Shown here piece by piece: positions 1 to 12,902 of a stretch of DNA of 64,000 bases. Position 1 is the first letter of the stretch. The number at the start of each line of letters is the position of its first letter. Source of the DNA: Hypomesus transpacificus (taxonomy: Eukaryota > Chordata > Actinopteri > Osmeriformes > Osmeridae); assembly GCF_021917145.1 (NCBI RefSeq), contig NC_061068.1:10796975-10860974 (forward strand), in the 5' to 3' direction. A program made the translations under genes and the position numbers. The notes under the pieces were generated by a model. It did no database searches, had not been told where the DNA came from, and saw only the letters and a list, made by a program, of their open reading frames with translations.

Positions 1-131
1 TTTTTTTTTTTTTTTTTTTGTGTATTAGGGTTAGTATAGCGTACTATTTATTGTTATCTGTAATTTAGGAAGTTTTAGTGTTAGGGTTAGTATAGTCGTT
101 TATTTATTGCCATCTGTATATTTAGGAAGTT
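1..131. repeat. Poly-T run and two-copy tandem repeat
   Basis: The window opens with 19 T residues. A two-copy tandem repeat follows, with a unit of about 56 bp. Both copies begin with the motif TTAGGGTTAGTATAG (positions 25 and 81) and both end in AGGAAGTT. The copies differ by a few substitutions and small indels. This is seen directly. The run of T at the edge may continue outside the window. Confidence 0.7.
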
Positions 132-214
132 CACTTATCTAAGCTCAGCATAGATGTAAATTTGTTCTGTGTACTTATATGTTATGTTATGCCAAGTGCT
201 TGCGTTGTCTTGTC

Positions 215-293
215 TTAAGAATTTCAGTGCCCAGTCTAACCTTGTGTTGCTCTGTGCACCTGACAAATAAAAGACTTGAACTTGAACTTGAAC
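215..293 (+). repeat. Possible 3' end of a truncated retroposon
   Basis: An AATAAA-like signal near 266 is followed directly by tandem TTGAAC units (about 275-293). This arrangement is typical of the 3' tails of non-LTR retroposons in fish. No coding remnant is visible upstream, so only a short 5'-truncated fragment would be present. The family was not identified. Confidence 0.4.
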
Positions 294-377
294 AGAGCAT
301 TTGACCATAGATGTAGAAGTAGCAGGTAAACATTCCCCTCTGTACATGAAAAAAAGCCTATTCAATTTGTATATTTA

Positions 378-555
378 AGTCATTTAGCAGACACGCTTAT
401 CCAGAGCAACTTACAATAAGTACAGGGACATTCCCCTGAGGCAAGTAGAATGAAGTGCCTTGCCTAAGGACACAATGTCATTTGGCACGGCCGGGAATCG
501 AATTGGCAACCTTCAGATTACTAGCCCGATTCCCTAACCACTCAGCCACCTGACT
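378..555 (-). mobile_element. tRNA-derived SINE, copy 1 (full length)
   Basis: Read on the minus strand, the segment starts with a tRNA-like head. It has an A-box-like motif TGGCTGAGTGGTTA and a B-box-like motif AATTCGATTCCC, resembling a serine/leucine-type tRNA. It ends with the conserved tail ATAAGCGTGTCTGCTAAATG. The same element recurs at 19622-19785, and a tail fragment lies at 53805-53845. Shared structure across three sites, plus pol III boxes, supports a SINE. The exact family name needs a repeat library search. Confidence 0.8.
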
Positions 556-559
556 TGTT

Positions 560-3200
560 GTGTGCACTGACAGTGTTAATGTAAATTTAAGCAAATATAT
601 GTTCGACACAAGGTATCTTACACTTCTCTTACCTGATCTGCAAATTGTCATCATTTGAGCTCCATTTGATATCTAAGTCTCAGAAGAATTTTGTTGTGGA
701 CTAAAAGACTCTCTTGTAGGATTTTTTACCTGCTAAACATCTGTTTAAATACCGACCATTGCTCAAGAGGTGTTAAAAATAATGTGCGAATAGACCTGCT
801 TTTCTCCAATGAAAAATGAAAATGTTCAAACTTTTCTCCAATCAAATGCCCTTAAAAATCCAATCGTCAAATGAAAAATAATCCAACCATCCATTTAAAC
901 CATGTTAAACACACAAGTGTAGAATGTCACTCAAACAATTGGCCTGCAGCACCTCAGTCTGCTGCAATTATTAACAGAAGTTCAATAGAACCGCACCTGT
1001 AAAACTGTTATCCTCTGTGGGTTATGGACAGACTAGACTACTCCATAACACTCTCTGTTGACATACATAATGCATTGTCTGTGCTATTACACTCTGCTTG
1101 CCATTGTTATTTATTAATGGTCAAATATTGCCGTGACAGCATGGTCTAGCTGTGCACTCTGCTACTCCTCTAGATGTGAGATTAGACCCCAGCGCTGTGT
1201 AATATCAGCTCTGCTTCTGTTTTCATCATCAGGATGGGACCACAGAGGGCAGGGGGGATGGAAGGTGCTGCTGCTTTTTTTCTTTAGGATTATTTAAAAT
1301 GTTCCACACGGTCTGTACTCCATACTGCTTCTCCAACTGTATTCACATAAATATGGAGTCATTTCCCCCCTCCTGTTGCCCTCCATGTCCTCTAATGGTT
1401 AAACCTCCTAAGAGAGAGGAAGTGATTGATCTAATGCTCCCCAGCTGGAGACCATGACCTCATTTCACTGCCAGTACACACTTAAATAAGGATGCACACA
1501 ATGGACCCTATTCAATCAATATTGGTAAGGGTAAAACATACCATATCTACCATATGCAATAACAGGTAATGCTCTCACACAATTGGGATTCCAATTAAAT
1601 ACTGCAGCATATATAATACTGAACACTTGAAATATTGAATCATCAGATTTACAAAAAATACATTACAAATATGTGGGATTTGGATTTCTGCTCCCCAAAA
1701 CCATTGTAGATCAATACCTTCTTTTGGTATCATAGCAAATATGTAAAATATATCAGAGAGAAAAAGCCCAGGGGAAATAAAGACAAGGCTGATACTCATT
1801 ACCTCTTAGTGAGAGGTTAATAGTTCTTAGGTCAGAATCTATCATATCCATACCTGCAGAGGCATGTATTCTACAGCTTGCCCTACTCCATCACAAACCA
1901 ATTGTTAAATCCTCTGTTATGGTAGGAACAATAACAATAAAGCACAGTATCAGAGAACTGTGATACTTGGAACTCTGACATTCTCCTCACCAGAGATACC
2001 AGTGCACAACCCGCCACTCCATTTGTGTGACCTTTGATTTTTGGCAGCTTGGGCACAGAGCTCTACAGGGGAGTTTGGCGACACAGCGGCAGTCCTCTAT
2101 TCATGTAGTATTACTACCTGCAGACTGTGGCATCCTCACCCTTCCTGCCCGTGCAGCAGGTGCCACATCTTACAGATGCCGCACAAGCTTTAATTGGAAC
2201 ACAATCAGCATGAGCTACTTCAGTTACCTGCCCATCAAGCTGGAAGGAAATACACTAACCTGATATGTAGGCAGCGATGGCGGCGATGGTGGATGCAAGT
2301 GGTTTTAGTGTAATGTGAAAAGCAAGACTCTAACGGGATGGTCCTAGTGAGATTCCCCTTAGATGGTGGTAATGAAAGGACACAGAATAGGTTGAGAACT
2401 ATGTGGTAGGGAGAGAGTGCCCCTGAGCTCTATTCTAGTATCCGTGTTCTTTTATGAAACCAAACTAATGCACCATAGAACTGTGGCAGAGATAATTTCC
2501 AGATGACCAGTCTTGCATGGTAGCAGAACAAACACACAAGTATGTGGAAAATGTAGAAGAAGCTTTAGTTCAACCTTTATCTGACACAACCCATTCTACT
2601 TACCACTGACTCACAGTAGCATCTGGTGTCTCTATAGTTCTGTCCTGGTTGCCTTTGGCACTGAGGGTTATATTTGAGATGTACAGAATAGCCTTGCCTT
2701 ATGGCCTGCTTTTACCAATGTACCTTAATTTAGTTTGTACAGTATATTAACAACAACAGAGAAGTGTTTTTCTGAGGCTATGTACACACTCTCTTTCATT
2801 ACTAGAAAGGGCAACCATGGAACAGTCATCCAGTTTTTCAGCAACTGAAGAATACCTAAATGCACTTGAGTTATTATGAGTGTACTAATTACATATTTTA
2901 CCTCAGTTTCTTTTAAATACATTTCCCAAAGTGCACTTCTATCTCAAAAGTACACAATATCAGTGACACATTTAAACCTTTGACGCAGAAAAAGTGTGGT
3001 GAAATAGTGCATCCTCAAAAAACAGGTAGTCAACCCCTGGTGTAAACCTATGGAAGAAATGCAAGGATATATTATTCCTCCCACATAAAGTAGGCAGATC
3101 TATTTTTTCCCAGCAAAAATTCCTGCAGTTGTCCAGTTTTGATCAACCGCCATAGCCCACAATCTCTTACAGCCACAAGCACAGACAAAACCATTCAAGT
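560..3200. other. Non-coding stretch without recognisable gene
   Basis: AT-rich DNA with only short chance ORFs on both strands. None shows protein-like composition combined with convincing splice sites. If the minus-strand exon at 3223-3388 belongs to a real gene, its later exons would lie here or beyond the left edge, but I could not place any with confidence. Confidence 0.5.
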
Positions 3201-3222
3201 CACAGCTGGCCATGCAGTTTAC

Positions 3223-3388
3223 CTGCGCCTCTATGGTTAGGGCTCTGGTTGGCATGGGCCAGCAGAGTGATGAACTCCTCACAGGTGTTGGACTCCAATA
3301 AGGGGCTGTCATCCAAACAGAGGTCAATAATGAGGGCCACTGCCTTCTCACAGAACATGTCATTCTCCTCTTTCTCTGCAGAACTCAT
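3223..3388 (-). CDS. First coding exon of an unidentified minus-strand gene (partial)
   Basis: I do not recognise this protein. On the minus strand an ATG at 3388 opens a frame of 55 complete codons (166 bp) that begins MSSAEKEENDMFCEKAVALI. It runs into a consensus splice donor, GCAG|GTAAAC, with the exon ending at 3223. The composition is protein-like: a charged start, then an alternating hydrophobic/acidic helix-like stretch (ALIIDLCLDDSPLLE). The frame closes soon after the donor, as expected for an intron. No second exon could be placed with confidence between 1 and 3220, so the rest may lie outside the window or the exon may be spurious. In human, PAN2 lies beyond CNPY2, but this peptide does not resemble what I recall of PAN2. 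Two long CT tracts (GA on the plus strand) lie upstream of the ATG. Confidence 0.45.
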
Positions 3389-3723
3389 CCTCCGAGCCTG
3401 AATCCTATGCAGTCTTTAGCTCTCATCCAGGACGGGAGAAAGGATCTAAAAGCAATGCTAGAGTGATGATGTTGCATGAAAAATAGATGTAACTTGCTGC
3501 TCTTCTTGTTCTTACTATTGCTCTTGCCTCTCAGACTCCTGGAACTTGGGAGTGTGTGTACGTGTGTGTGCATGTTCGCAGTGTGTGTGCGATAGTGGGT
3601 GTGTCTTTGTATGTGTTTGAGACTGAGTGGGAGGGGACTTAATGAAGCAGTGGGACCCCCCAGGTATTCCTGGAGCAGGGCGGTTGCATCATGCATCATA
3701 CCATGTCCATGTGTTGAGAGACA

Positions 3724-3899
<176 letters not shown>

Positions 3900-4234
3900 G
3901 AGATATAAAGAGAGAAAGATAGAAAAAGAAAGAAGAAATGGCCACTGGTTGCGCCTAACTTCCACAACAACTCGGTTCCCTGAAACACCCTTGTGCTTGT
4001 GTCCATTATTTTTTCCCACACAGCACACCCTTTCCTTCCATAAACAGGTTTTTTTGCATGTCATACCACTTCCTACAAAATGTAGTACATGAATGATAAA
4101 TTCACTAAAACATTTGCTGAGTTACTTAATAATCAAGTTTTGACAGATTTGTTTTTGAATGGAAAGTGATTACAGTAAACTACCACCGCAATACACATAC
4201 TGCACTCTGCTGGTGATATAATACACTGCTAACG

Positions 4235-5860
<1,626 letters not shown>

Positions 5861-5862
5861 AG

Positions 5863-5957
5863 ATGATGAGGTGGCCTTTCACACCAGGGAGGGCCCCGTC
5901 CTCAAACACAGCCTGAGTGAGAACATCACCTCTGCTCTGCTGGACGGCAGCATCCTG
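5863..5957 (+). pseudogene. Isolated exon-like segment, unidentified
   Basis: A 95-bp segment with a good acceptor (pyrimidine-rich stretch ending GGCCCAG|) and donor (ATCCTG|GTGAGG). It encodes 31 codons, GC-rich and protein-like, including DEVAFHTREGPVLKHSL. GC content is clearly higher than in the flanks. No partner exon with compatible phase was found within several kilobases on the plus strand, and cnpy2 starts only about 1 kb downstream with its own signal peptide. It could be one exon of a gene otherwise not recognised, a pseudogene relic, or chance. The opposite strand is also open, but its translation looks less protein-like. The product is not identified. Confidence 0.3.
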
Positions 5958-5959
5958 GT

Positions 5960-6919
5960 GAGGAGCTCCCACACACGTAGCAGGGGATCTGATTGATTGA
6001 CTAATGTCCCGTTGATTGACTAATGTCAATCAGTCTTGGTTGTGTGATTGGGGGATGCACTTCATCATACACATGGAGGCATCCACAGATGTCACATTGT
6101 ATTTTTAAAATGATCACTTCGACTTTTTCCACATACATTTCCATTTTTTTCAAAGAACCTGAAGGACACTTCAGGTATATTTTTCTGGCTTACAACTTTA
6201 ATTACGTTAGTAAAATAATATGGCTAAAGTATAATGAGAGCATTTTTGATTTTTCTCTAAGAGATGTTAGACCATAATAAATAAAAAAAATTAATTGAAT
6301 TCTTTAATTACTGTCATGTGCAGGTGTATAATGCACTTACTTTAGTTCTCAGTGATTAATAAAGTATGTCAGTACAACTCGATGTCTCGAATTGTGTCAG
6401 GGAGTTCAGGGGCCAATGGCACGCTTCAAAGAATTAGTGTGCTTCCATGCGTACTCCTGTACCACTGCTGCTCACAGTGTGTCACAAAAGTACTTATGTC
6501 AAAATAAGGTGGATATCTCTGTATGTTGTTTGGATGGTCCAAATTGTTTTGGTTCTGGCATGTTGACGGGCACCTACCATTGGCGTCCTATTGCCTACGT
6601 CACCACATTTTACCGAATAAGATGGAACAGCGTGGAACAGCCACATCTTTGTAGCGGTGGCTAAAGTCTGCAATAAACAGGTAACTTCAAACTTTGAAGT
6701 TTATTAAACCATGGTTAAAATGCATACTTGATAAAATATTGGGCTAGAAGTATTGTGTTTGGCTTTTCCCATTCATTAAATTCGGAAAGGCTATCTAGGC
6801 TACTGCTGGGTGAGAACTGTGTTTAAAGGTTTCGACTGGCACTTAACTTGTGGTTCACCGTCTCAATCAGGTCTTCCAATTTTATGAAGATGTCACTTAA
6901 CTTTTTGATTCAGATAAAG
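5960..6919. promoter_or_regulatory. Upstream region of cnpy2
   Basis: No convincing coding exon. A CAG|GTAACT donor-like site at 6680/6681 and a CAG acceptor at 6911-6913, six bases before the cnpy2 ATG, suggest a non-coding first exon ending near 6680. A perfect inverted repeat with 9-bp arms around a single C spans 6683-6701 (AACTTCAAA / TTTGAAGTT). Transcript data would be needed to place the start site. Confidence 0.35.
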
Positions 6920-8018
6920 ATGAGGAGCCCACAGTTGATCGTCCAATGCGTGATGCTTCTTCTCCTGGCCAACCACATCCAAACAGCCAGGCAAGGGCAG
7001 GATATCAGATGTGGTGGTAGGTTTCGAGGCTACCGTATTTTCAGAGCCGTACAATATCTTGGCTTCTTTTATCTTTTTTTAAACCCATTCATGAGACTGG
7101 CTTTAAACAACCATTATTTTAAACCGTGTATATTTTGCCAATCAGCTTGCAGGGCTTTAGTGGATGAAATGGAATGGGCAATATCCCAAGTTGATCCCAA
7201 GAAAATGATCCAGACAGGATCCTTTAGAATCAACCCAGATGGCAGCCAATCTATTAGAGAGGTAAGGACAAGACTACCTTGGTACAACAGATCCTGGTAT
7301 AAGTACAAAAGTAGTTTGATTACAATCCTTATTGTAATAAGTTGATGTCCCTAGTTCTTCTGCATCCCTGTCTTTTTTGTTTGCAGGTGCCTCTCGCCCG
7401 CTCTGAGGGTAACCTCCTGGAGTTGATGGAGGAGGTGTGTGAGAGGATGAAGGACTATGGGGAACGTGTGGATCCTACCACAAGCAGGAAGACCTATGAG
7501 AGGGTCACATCTCGAGATGGAAAAGCCATGGACCTCTCAGAGGCCAAACTGGATTCAAGAGTTAGCTCCAGTCTGAAATATGCTGTGAGTAGTCGGTTTT
7601 CTGATCTCAATATCAAATTGCATTTTTAAGTGCATCCATATTCATTTATTTATTTAATCTTCCCTTCAGTGTGAGACAATTGTTGAACAACACGAAGACG
7701 AGATCATTGAATTCTTTGCCCATCAATCGGATAATGTTAAAGACAAACTCTGCAGCAAGAGAACAGGTATGCTCTCTTTTTGTAATCTTCTATGAAATGG
7801 ACTTGTATGCATTTAACTATTTACTTGGAATAACAATAAAGGTAATCAAAAGTAAAATGTGAAATGGAAGAAGTAACTAGAGTAGCACTGACCAAGAAAA
7901 CAACACATTTAACGTGGAGTCAGGACTGCGTGTAACAGTATGAGGTTTTATTTGCTGTATGATTTTCTTTATAGATCTCTGTGATCATGCCTTGAAAATG
8001 CATCATGATGAGCTCTGA
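6920..8018 (+). CDS. cnpy2: Canopy FGF signalling regulator 2 (ER saposin-like protein)
   Basis: Five coding exons: 6920-7016, 7146-7261, 7387-7584, 7670-7766, 7975-8018. All junctions are GT-AG with matching phase, giving 183 aa (human CNPY2 is about 182). The ATG at 6920 was chosen over upstream in-frame ATGs because it directly precedes a hydrophobic signal peptide (about residues 5-20, VMLLLLA core) and follows a splice acceptor at 6913. The mature protein has the six-cysteine saposin-like canopy pattern, beginning with Cys31-Gly-Ala-Cys34 and including VCERMKD, YACET, LCSK and LCDHA. It ends in HDEL, an ER-retrieval signal. Family knowledge: canopy proteins are soluble ER proteins. CNPY2 has been linked to myosin regulatory light chain interacting protein, LDL receptor turnover and the unfolded protein response. 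It lies about 0.9 kb upstream of cs on the same strand, as in human. Confidence 0.96.
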
Positions 8019-8924
8019 CCGAACACAGATCTACCTTCTAAGGGGGGCACTAACCCCTCTGGCAGTACGGGCTTAGCCCATCCCTGGACATTGCCCATCC
8101 TCAGATGCATATCTTTGTAAAATGAACATAAATGTTTGGATTGTAATATCAGCTCCATTAACTAGGTACAAGCAAAGGGTATATACTACCTCTCAGTGTT
8201 ATAAGGACATCTTTGATATCTTGGACATTTAACATGAGCAAACCAATCTTGTATGTCAAATGGTTGTTTATCGAGCCATGTAATTTGAAGTCACTGAAGC
8301 TACACAATAATTTCATATGAGAGTCTTTGTTATTAGATTGATTCTTTAAGCAAATATATGTAAAAAGATGCATAAATTTCATTTGATAGACTTCTCGATT
8401 CAATATACTTGTATTCCACAAGAATAACTTGAACAATTAATGGGGAATTCTGTTAATGTGAACTTATTTCACTACATATCCCCAAAATGTATTATTGTTG
8501 GTGGTTTGTCTCATTTTGTATGTTCTTGCCTCTTTTTTATGGAAATATATCTCAACATCAATTCGATTACAGTATTTAATTATGGCTGTTATTTTTCCTG
8601 ATTGATGCACTTATTATTTCTGGCCATTCACATTAACTAACAAAATAACAAATGTACGACAAACTTTCAATTTGATAATTCTAAAACATCCATATGAGTG
8701 AAACTATATTCAGGCACATGTAGCTGTTCTCAGATTATCACTGACGATCTACGTCACATAAACCATGCTTCTTCTCAGCCAATCCCATTTTCAGGCCCGT
8801 TCCTCTCTCAACCTTCACCCAGACAACCAAAATCAGGAGGGGCACCTTCAAAGAAGTACTGGGTGAAATAAATCAGTACTGTAGGTTAATATTTATCTGT
8901 CGTGACAAATCCTTTGTCTCTAAT
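8019..8924. promoter_or_regulatory. cnpy2 3' UTR and cs promoter region
   Basis: No ORF of interest. The left part is probably the cnpy2 3' UTR. Just upstream of the cs start there is a TACGTCAC CRE-like motif (about 8750), a CCAAT box within AGCCAATCCC (about 8780) and a GC-richer patch. These are plausible proximal promoter elements for cs. The motifs are seen; their function is inferred. Confidence 0.4.
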
Positions 8925-11900
8925 ATGTCACTACTGACTGCCTGCAGATTTGCCCCAAGGCTTCTGAATAAGGTAAGCAGATAATACGCATGATTATCCC
9001 AGCCCAGCTATAGCTAGCTGCTGGCTAGCGCAATTTTGGCAAACCGGCTATGGACTAGGCTAGTTACTGTTGGTAGCTGTAAAGTAGCATTCGCTGTTCC
9101 TGACAATGAAGCTAGCAAACCAGATAGCATTATGAATAACACGCTTATAAAGTAGCTAGTTAAAACAGCTATGTAGAGACAATGTAATGGAAGGGCCGTC
9201 AAATTAGGACATTAGGCGTTAGCAAGGTATCCGCATGCTGTAAATACATATTGTGCTATCTAGCTAACAACGTAATGTTTTACTAGCTTTGTGGCAAGAA
9301 GTTGGCTAGTTGGGTGCATTTGCTAATTGGGTAGCTAGCATTGCTAGCAAGCTACCAGTACGGCGCCTCAATGGCATGTGTTTCTATAGAGTTAAGACGT
9401 TAGAGCTACTACGAGCGACGAACTAAATTAGCTTCTAAAAGCACATCAGTGTAGACAATATAGTCAAGCTTACTGGCTGGCTAGAAATCTCACTAGCTAG
9501 GTAAAATTACTGGGTTTAAAAATAAACGAATAAAGCTAATCGTGCAAGCACTAATTGCTGTAATTAAAACTCATGATTTAGCTAAACTTACTAAAAGAAA
9601 CATTTTGCCTGACAACACTTGGGCAGCACTAGACGAGTTTGTCAGTTGCACACATTTCTCAAGGTTGAAAAGGTTCATTTGAACTAACAATTTGTTATAC
9701 CTTCCCTCTTTCCATTCTGGTATAGGCTGTTCCATTAAACACTGCTTTTCAGATTAAGATGTGTTAGCCATCAATAAAAGTACAAACGTTATTCTCTAAT
9801 ATCTTGTCTGTTAGGAAGTTGTAACTTTGAGTTGCAAATGCAATTCATCTTAAACTGGTGACTCATAGCTGATTGATTACTGACACTGCTTGACTGTCAA
9901 CTGTCTGCAGAAATAAGATATCTATAGGTCTATAGGCTATTTGTGTCAAATAATGTTAAGTGCAGGCTTGCTCAGATGCATTAACCATATTCATTTTGTG
10001 GTATTCTACACTTTCAATGAAAAGACAAAAGTCTTTCTGAAATGTGGAACAATTTCTGCTGTTGTCTCAGTCTATAGTGTAGGCCCAATGTGTAGCCTCT
10101 TAACCTTGTTTGAACGATTGCTTCTGTCCTAATATTAGCCTGCATATTCTTTGCAGAGTGCTGCATGTCTTTCTGTGGCCTCCAGAAATGCTACTACATC
10201 TTCTGTAAGTAGTACTATTAACTTCTCATTTTGAAATTGGATTTAGATTGATTACATTTTTGGAAGTTGTGTCATTATCTAATACTATTGGTTATGTGGT
10301 AACTCTTGGTTAAGTTTTGCTATTTCTTTTCAGAACTTAAAAGATGTGCTATCAGATCTCATACCTAAAGAACAGAGCAGGATCAAAAGTTTTAAACAGC
10401 AGTATGGCAAGACCAACATTGGTCAGATTAATGTGGACATGGTATGTACTTTTTTCATGGACACTACCATACATATACCGTAACATATTCTAGCAAATAT
10501 CTCCACTATATTAGTTTTAGTATACTATATGAAAATGTGTTAAATTGTATGCATGTTCACAGATCTATGGTGGAATGAGAGGAATGAAGGGCCTGGTATA
10601 TGAAACCTCTGTGCTTGATCCTGATGAGGTGAGTTATTTTTTTTGATTCCTTAGGCTGAATGAAGATTATCGAAGAAAAGAAAATACGGGTTCATGTCCA
10701 TGCTTTTTTATTTTGGATTTAGTGACCTTTGATTTCATCCTGAACAATTATTAGACAATTTCAGCCCTTTTGATATCGTATTATCTGGATTTGCAGTGGG
10801 TGAAATGCATACCGTGCAATCTTGTTGTAGGGAATTAGGTTCCGTGGCTACAGCATTCCAGAGTGCCAGCAGCTGCTGCCCAAGGCTCCAGGTGGTCAGG
10901 AGCCCCTGCCTGAGGGCCTTTTCTGGCTGCTGGTGACAGGCCAGGTGCCCACAGATGATCAGGTAAGGACATTAATTTGGAGAGTGTGGAGAATGTTCTG
11001 GCTTGATTGTTGATATAAAACATTGACTTCCATGGTTTCCAAAGATGGATACATTTTGTATGATTTAGATAATGCCTTGTAAAAATCACTGACATGAAAA
11101 GCTCAAAACCTTTCAAATATCTGTAGCACAAGATTCAGTCTAACCATAAAGTGTGTGTAATCATAGGTGAACTGGCTGTCGTCAGAGTGGGCCAAGCGTG
11201 CTGCTCTTCCCTCCCATGTGGTCACCATGCTGGACAACTTCCCCACCAATCTGCACCCCATGTCTCAGTTTAGTGCAGCCATCACTGCTTTGAATAGCGA
11301 GAGCACCTTTGCCCGTGCTTACTCTGAGGGGGTCAACAAGGCCAAGTACTGGGAGGTAAGCTGAGGGGAAACTGCCAACGTGTACCTGGGGACTGCATAG
11401 GCTGATCTGATCCTCCTGTATTAACGGTTAATTCAGTAAAAACAATTTTTTCTCTCAGTTTGCTTATGAAGACTCTATGGATTTGATTGCTAAGCTGCCC
11501 TGCGTTGCAGCCAAGATCTATCGCAATCTTTATCGTGAGGGTAGCAGCATCGGTGCCATCGACTCAAGTTTAGACTGGTCCCACAACTTCACAAACATGC
11601 TTGGATACAATGACGCCCAATTCATTGATCTTATGCGTCTGTATCTCACCATCCACAGGTAAGGGCACATTGTTTGTTTTCTTTATGGAGGGAACCCTCA
11701 AAAATCATAAATGAGTTTTTTGGCTAAATGACTGATTCTATTATTATTATGTGCTGTCATAGTGACCATGAAGGTGGTAATGTGAGTGCTCACACCAGTC
11801 ACTTAGTGGGCAGTGCCCTATCAGACCCCTACCTGTCCTTCAGCGCAGCCATGAATGGACTAGCTGGACCTCTTCACGGATTGGCCAATCAGGTGTGTAT

Positions 11901-12902
11901 GAGTGTTTGTATTAATACTGGGCCTTATACTCATGTTTCTCTTAATGTAATGGGCCGATGTTGGGATTGAAGTACTAAAATAAAAGGTGGCTGGGTTGTA
12001 ATTAGAAGCTGTGCATTACTTTGATCCCTGTAGGAAGTACTGGTTTGGCTTACTGCCTTGCAAAAGGAGATGGGAGGAGAGGTGTCTGACGAAAAGATGA
12101 GAGACTACATATGGAACACACTCAAGTCTGGAAGGGTGAGTGGGAGTGAGTCATTGTGTTATCAGATGTTGGTTGCATGATGACGTTAATATTTTAGCAC
12201 AGCTTTTTTTAAAGAAGCTATTTTAACAGCTTTTGCGACTCTGTAGGTCGTACCAGGTTATGGCCATGCTGTCCTGAGGAAAACAGACCCACGGTACACC
12301 TGCCAGCGTGAATTTGCTCTCAAGCACTTGCCTGATGACCCCATGTTCAAGCTGGTGGCTCAACTCTACAAGATTGTCCCTAATGTCCTGTTGGAACAGG
12401 GCAAGGCTAAGAACCCCTGGCCCAACGTAGATGCCCACAGTGGAGTGCTGCTACAGGTGAGTCAGAGGTTGCAGGAGGAAGCCATTTAGGGAACTGATAA
12501 GACTAGGATACTCAAAGACCAGGATGAGAAAAAAAGGCCTTTATAAAAGCAAGATTATATTGTCCTAATTTATAGTTTTTGCTGATTTGTTAAGAGTAAA
12601 AAGTCTTTGGAATTCACCAAATCGACCTTTTGTGTAGCATATTGCAGTTATTGCTAATATAGTTCTAGTCTTGTTACAACAAATTAATCACCCCACTTAT
12701 TTTCCATACATTATTTTCTCTGTTTTTGTAGTACTATGGCATGACAGAGATGAACTACTACACTGTGCTGTTTGGAGTGTCCAGAGCCCTGGGTGTGCTG
12801 GCCCAACTTGTATGGAGCCGGGCCCTGGGCTTCCCTCTGGAGCGCCCCAAGTCCATGAGCACAGAGGGACTCATGACCCTGGTGGGGGCAAAGTCTGGCT
12901 AA
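8925..12902 (+). CDS. cs: Citrate synthase, mitochondrial
   Basis: Eleven coding exons: 8925-8972, 10157-10204, 10334-10441, 10563-10628, 10831-10962, 11167-11355, 11459-11658, 11763-11892, 12034-12135, 12247-12456, 12732-12902. All phases close, giving 467 aa against 466 in human. It catalyses oxaloacetate + acetyl-CoA to citrate + CoA, the first step of the TCA cycle in the mitochondrial matrix. The N-terminus ([16 protein letters not shown]) is an arginine-containing, acid-free presequence. Catalytic residues are present: His302 (GPLHGLANQ), His348 (GYGHAVLRK) and Asp403 (NVDAHSG). With a 28-residue offset these match His274, His320 and Asp375 of the mature pig enzyme. Other conserved blocks include [20 protein letters not shown] and [11 protein letters not shown]. 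Intron 1 (about 1.2 kb) is rich in GCTAGC-like words. The gene is tail-to-tail with coq10a. Identification is essentially certain. Confidence 0.99.

Noticed and set aside
2262-2330. Minus-strand segment reading ASTIAAIAAYISG before a CAG|GTTAG donor-like site
   Set aside because: Could be a second exon of the unknown minus-strand gene, but it has no pyrimidine tract and derives from a simple GGCGAT-type repeat, so chance is as likely.
6392-6664. 90-codon plus-strand open frame
   Set aside because: No splice context, signal peptide or recognisable similarity; it lies in the cnpy2 upstream region.
9000-9540. Dense GCTAGC/CTAGCTAG words in cs intron 1, also seen at 16000-17280 and 38725-39540
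   Set aside because: Looked like a palindromic repeat array, but there is no fixed unit or spacing; it appears to be a general compositional feature near promoters in this genome.
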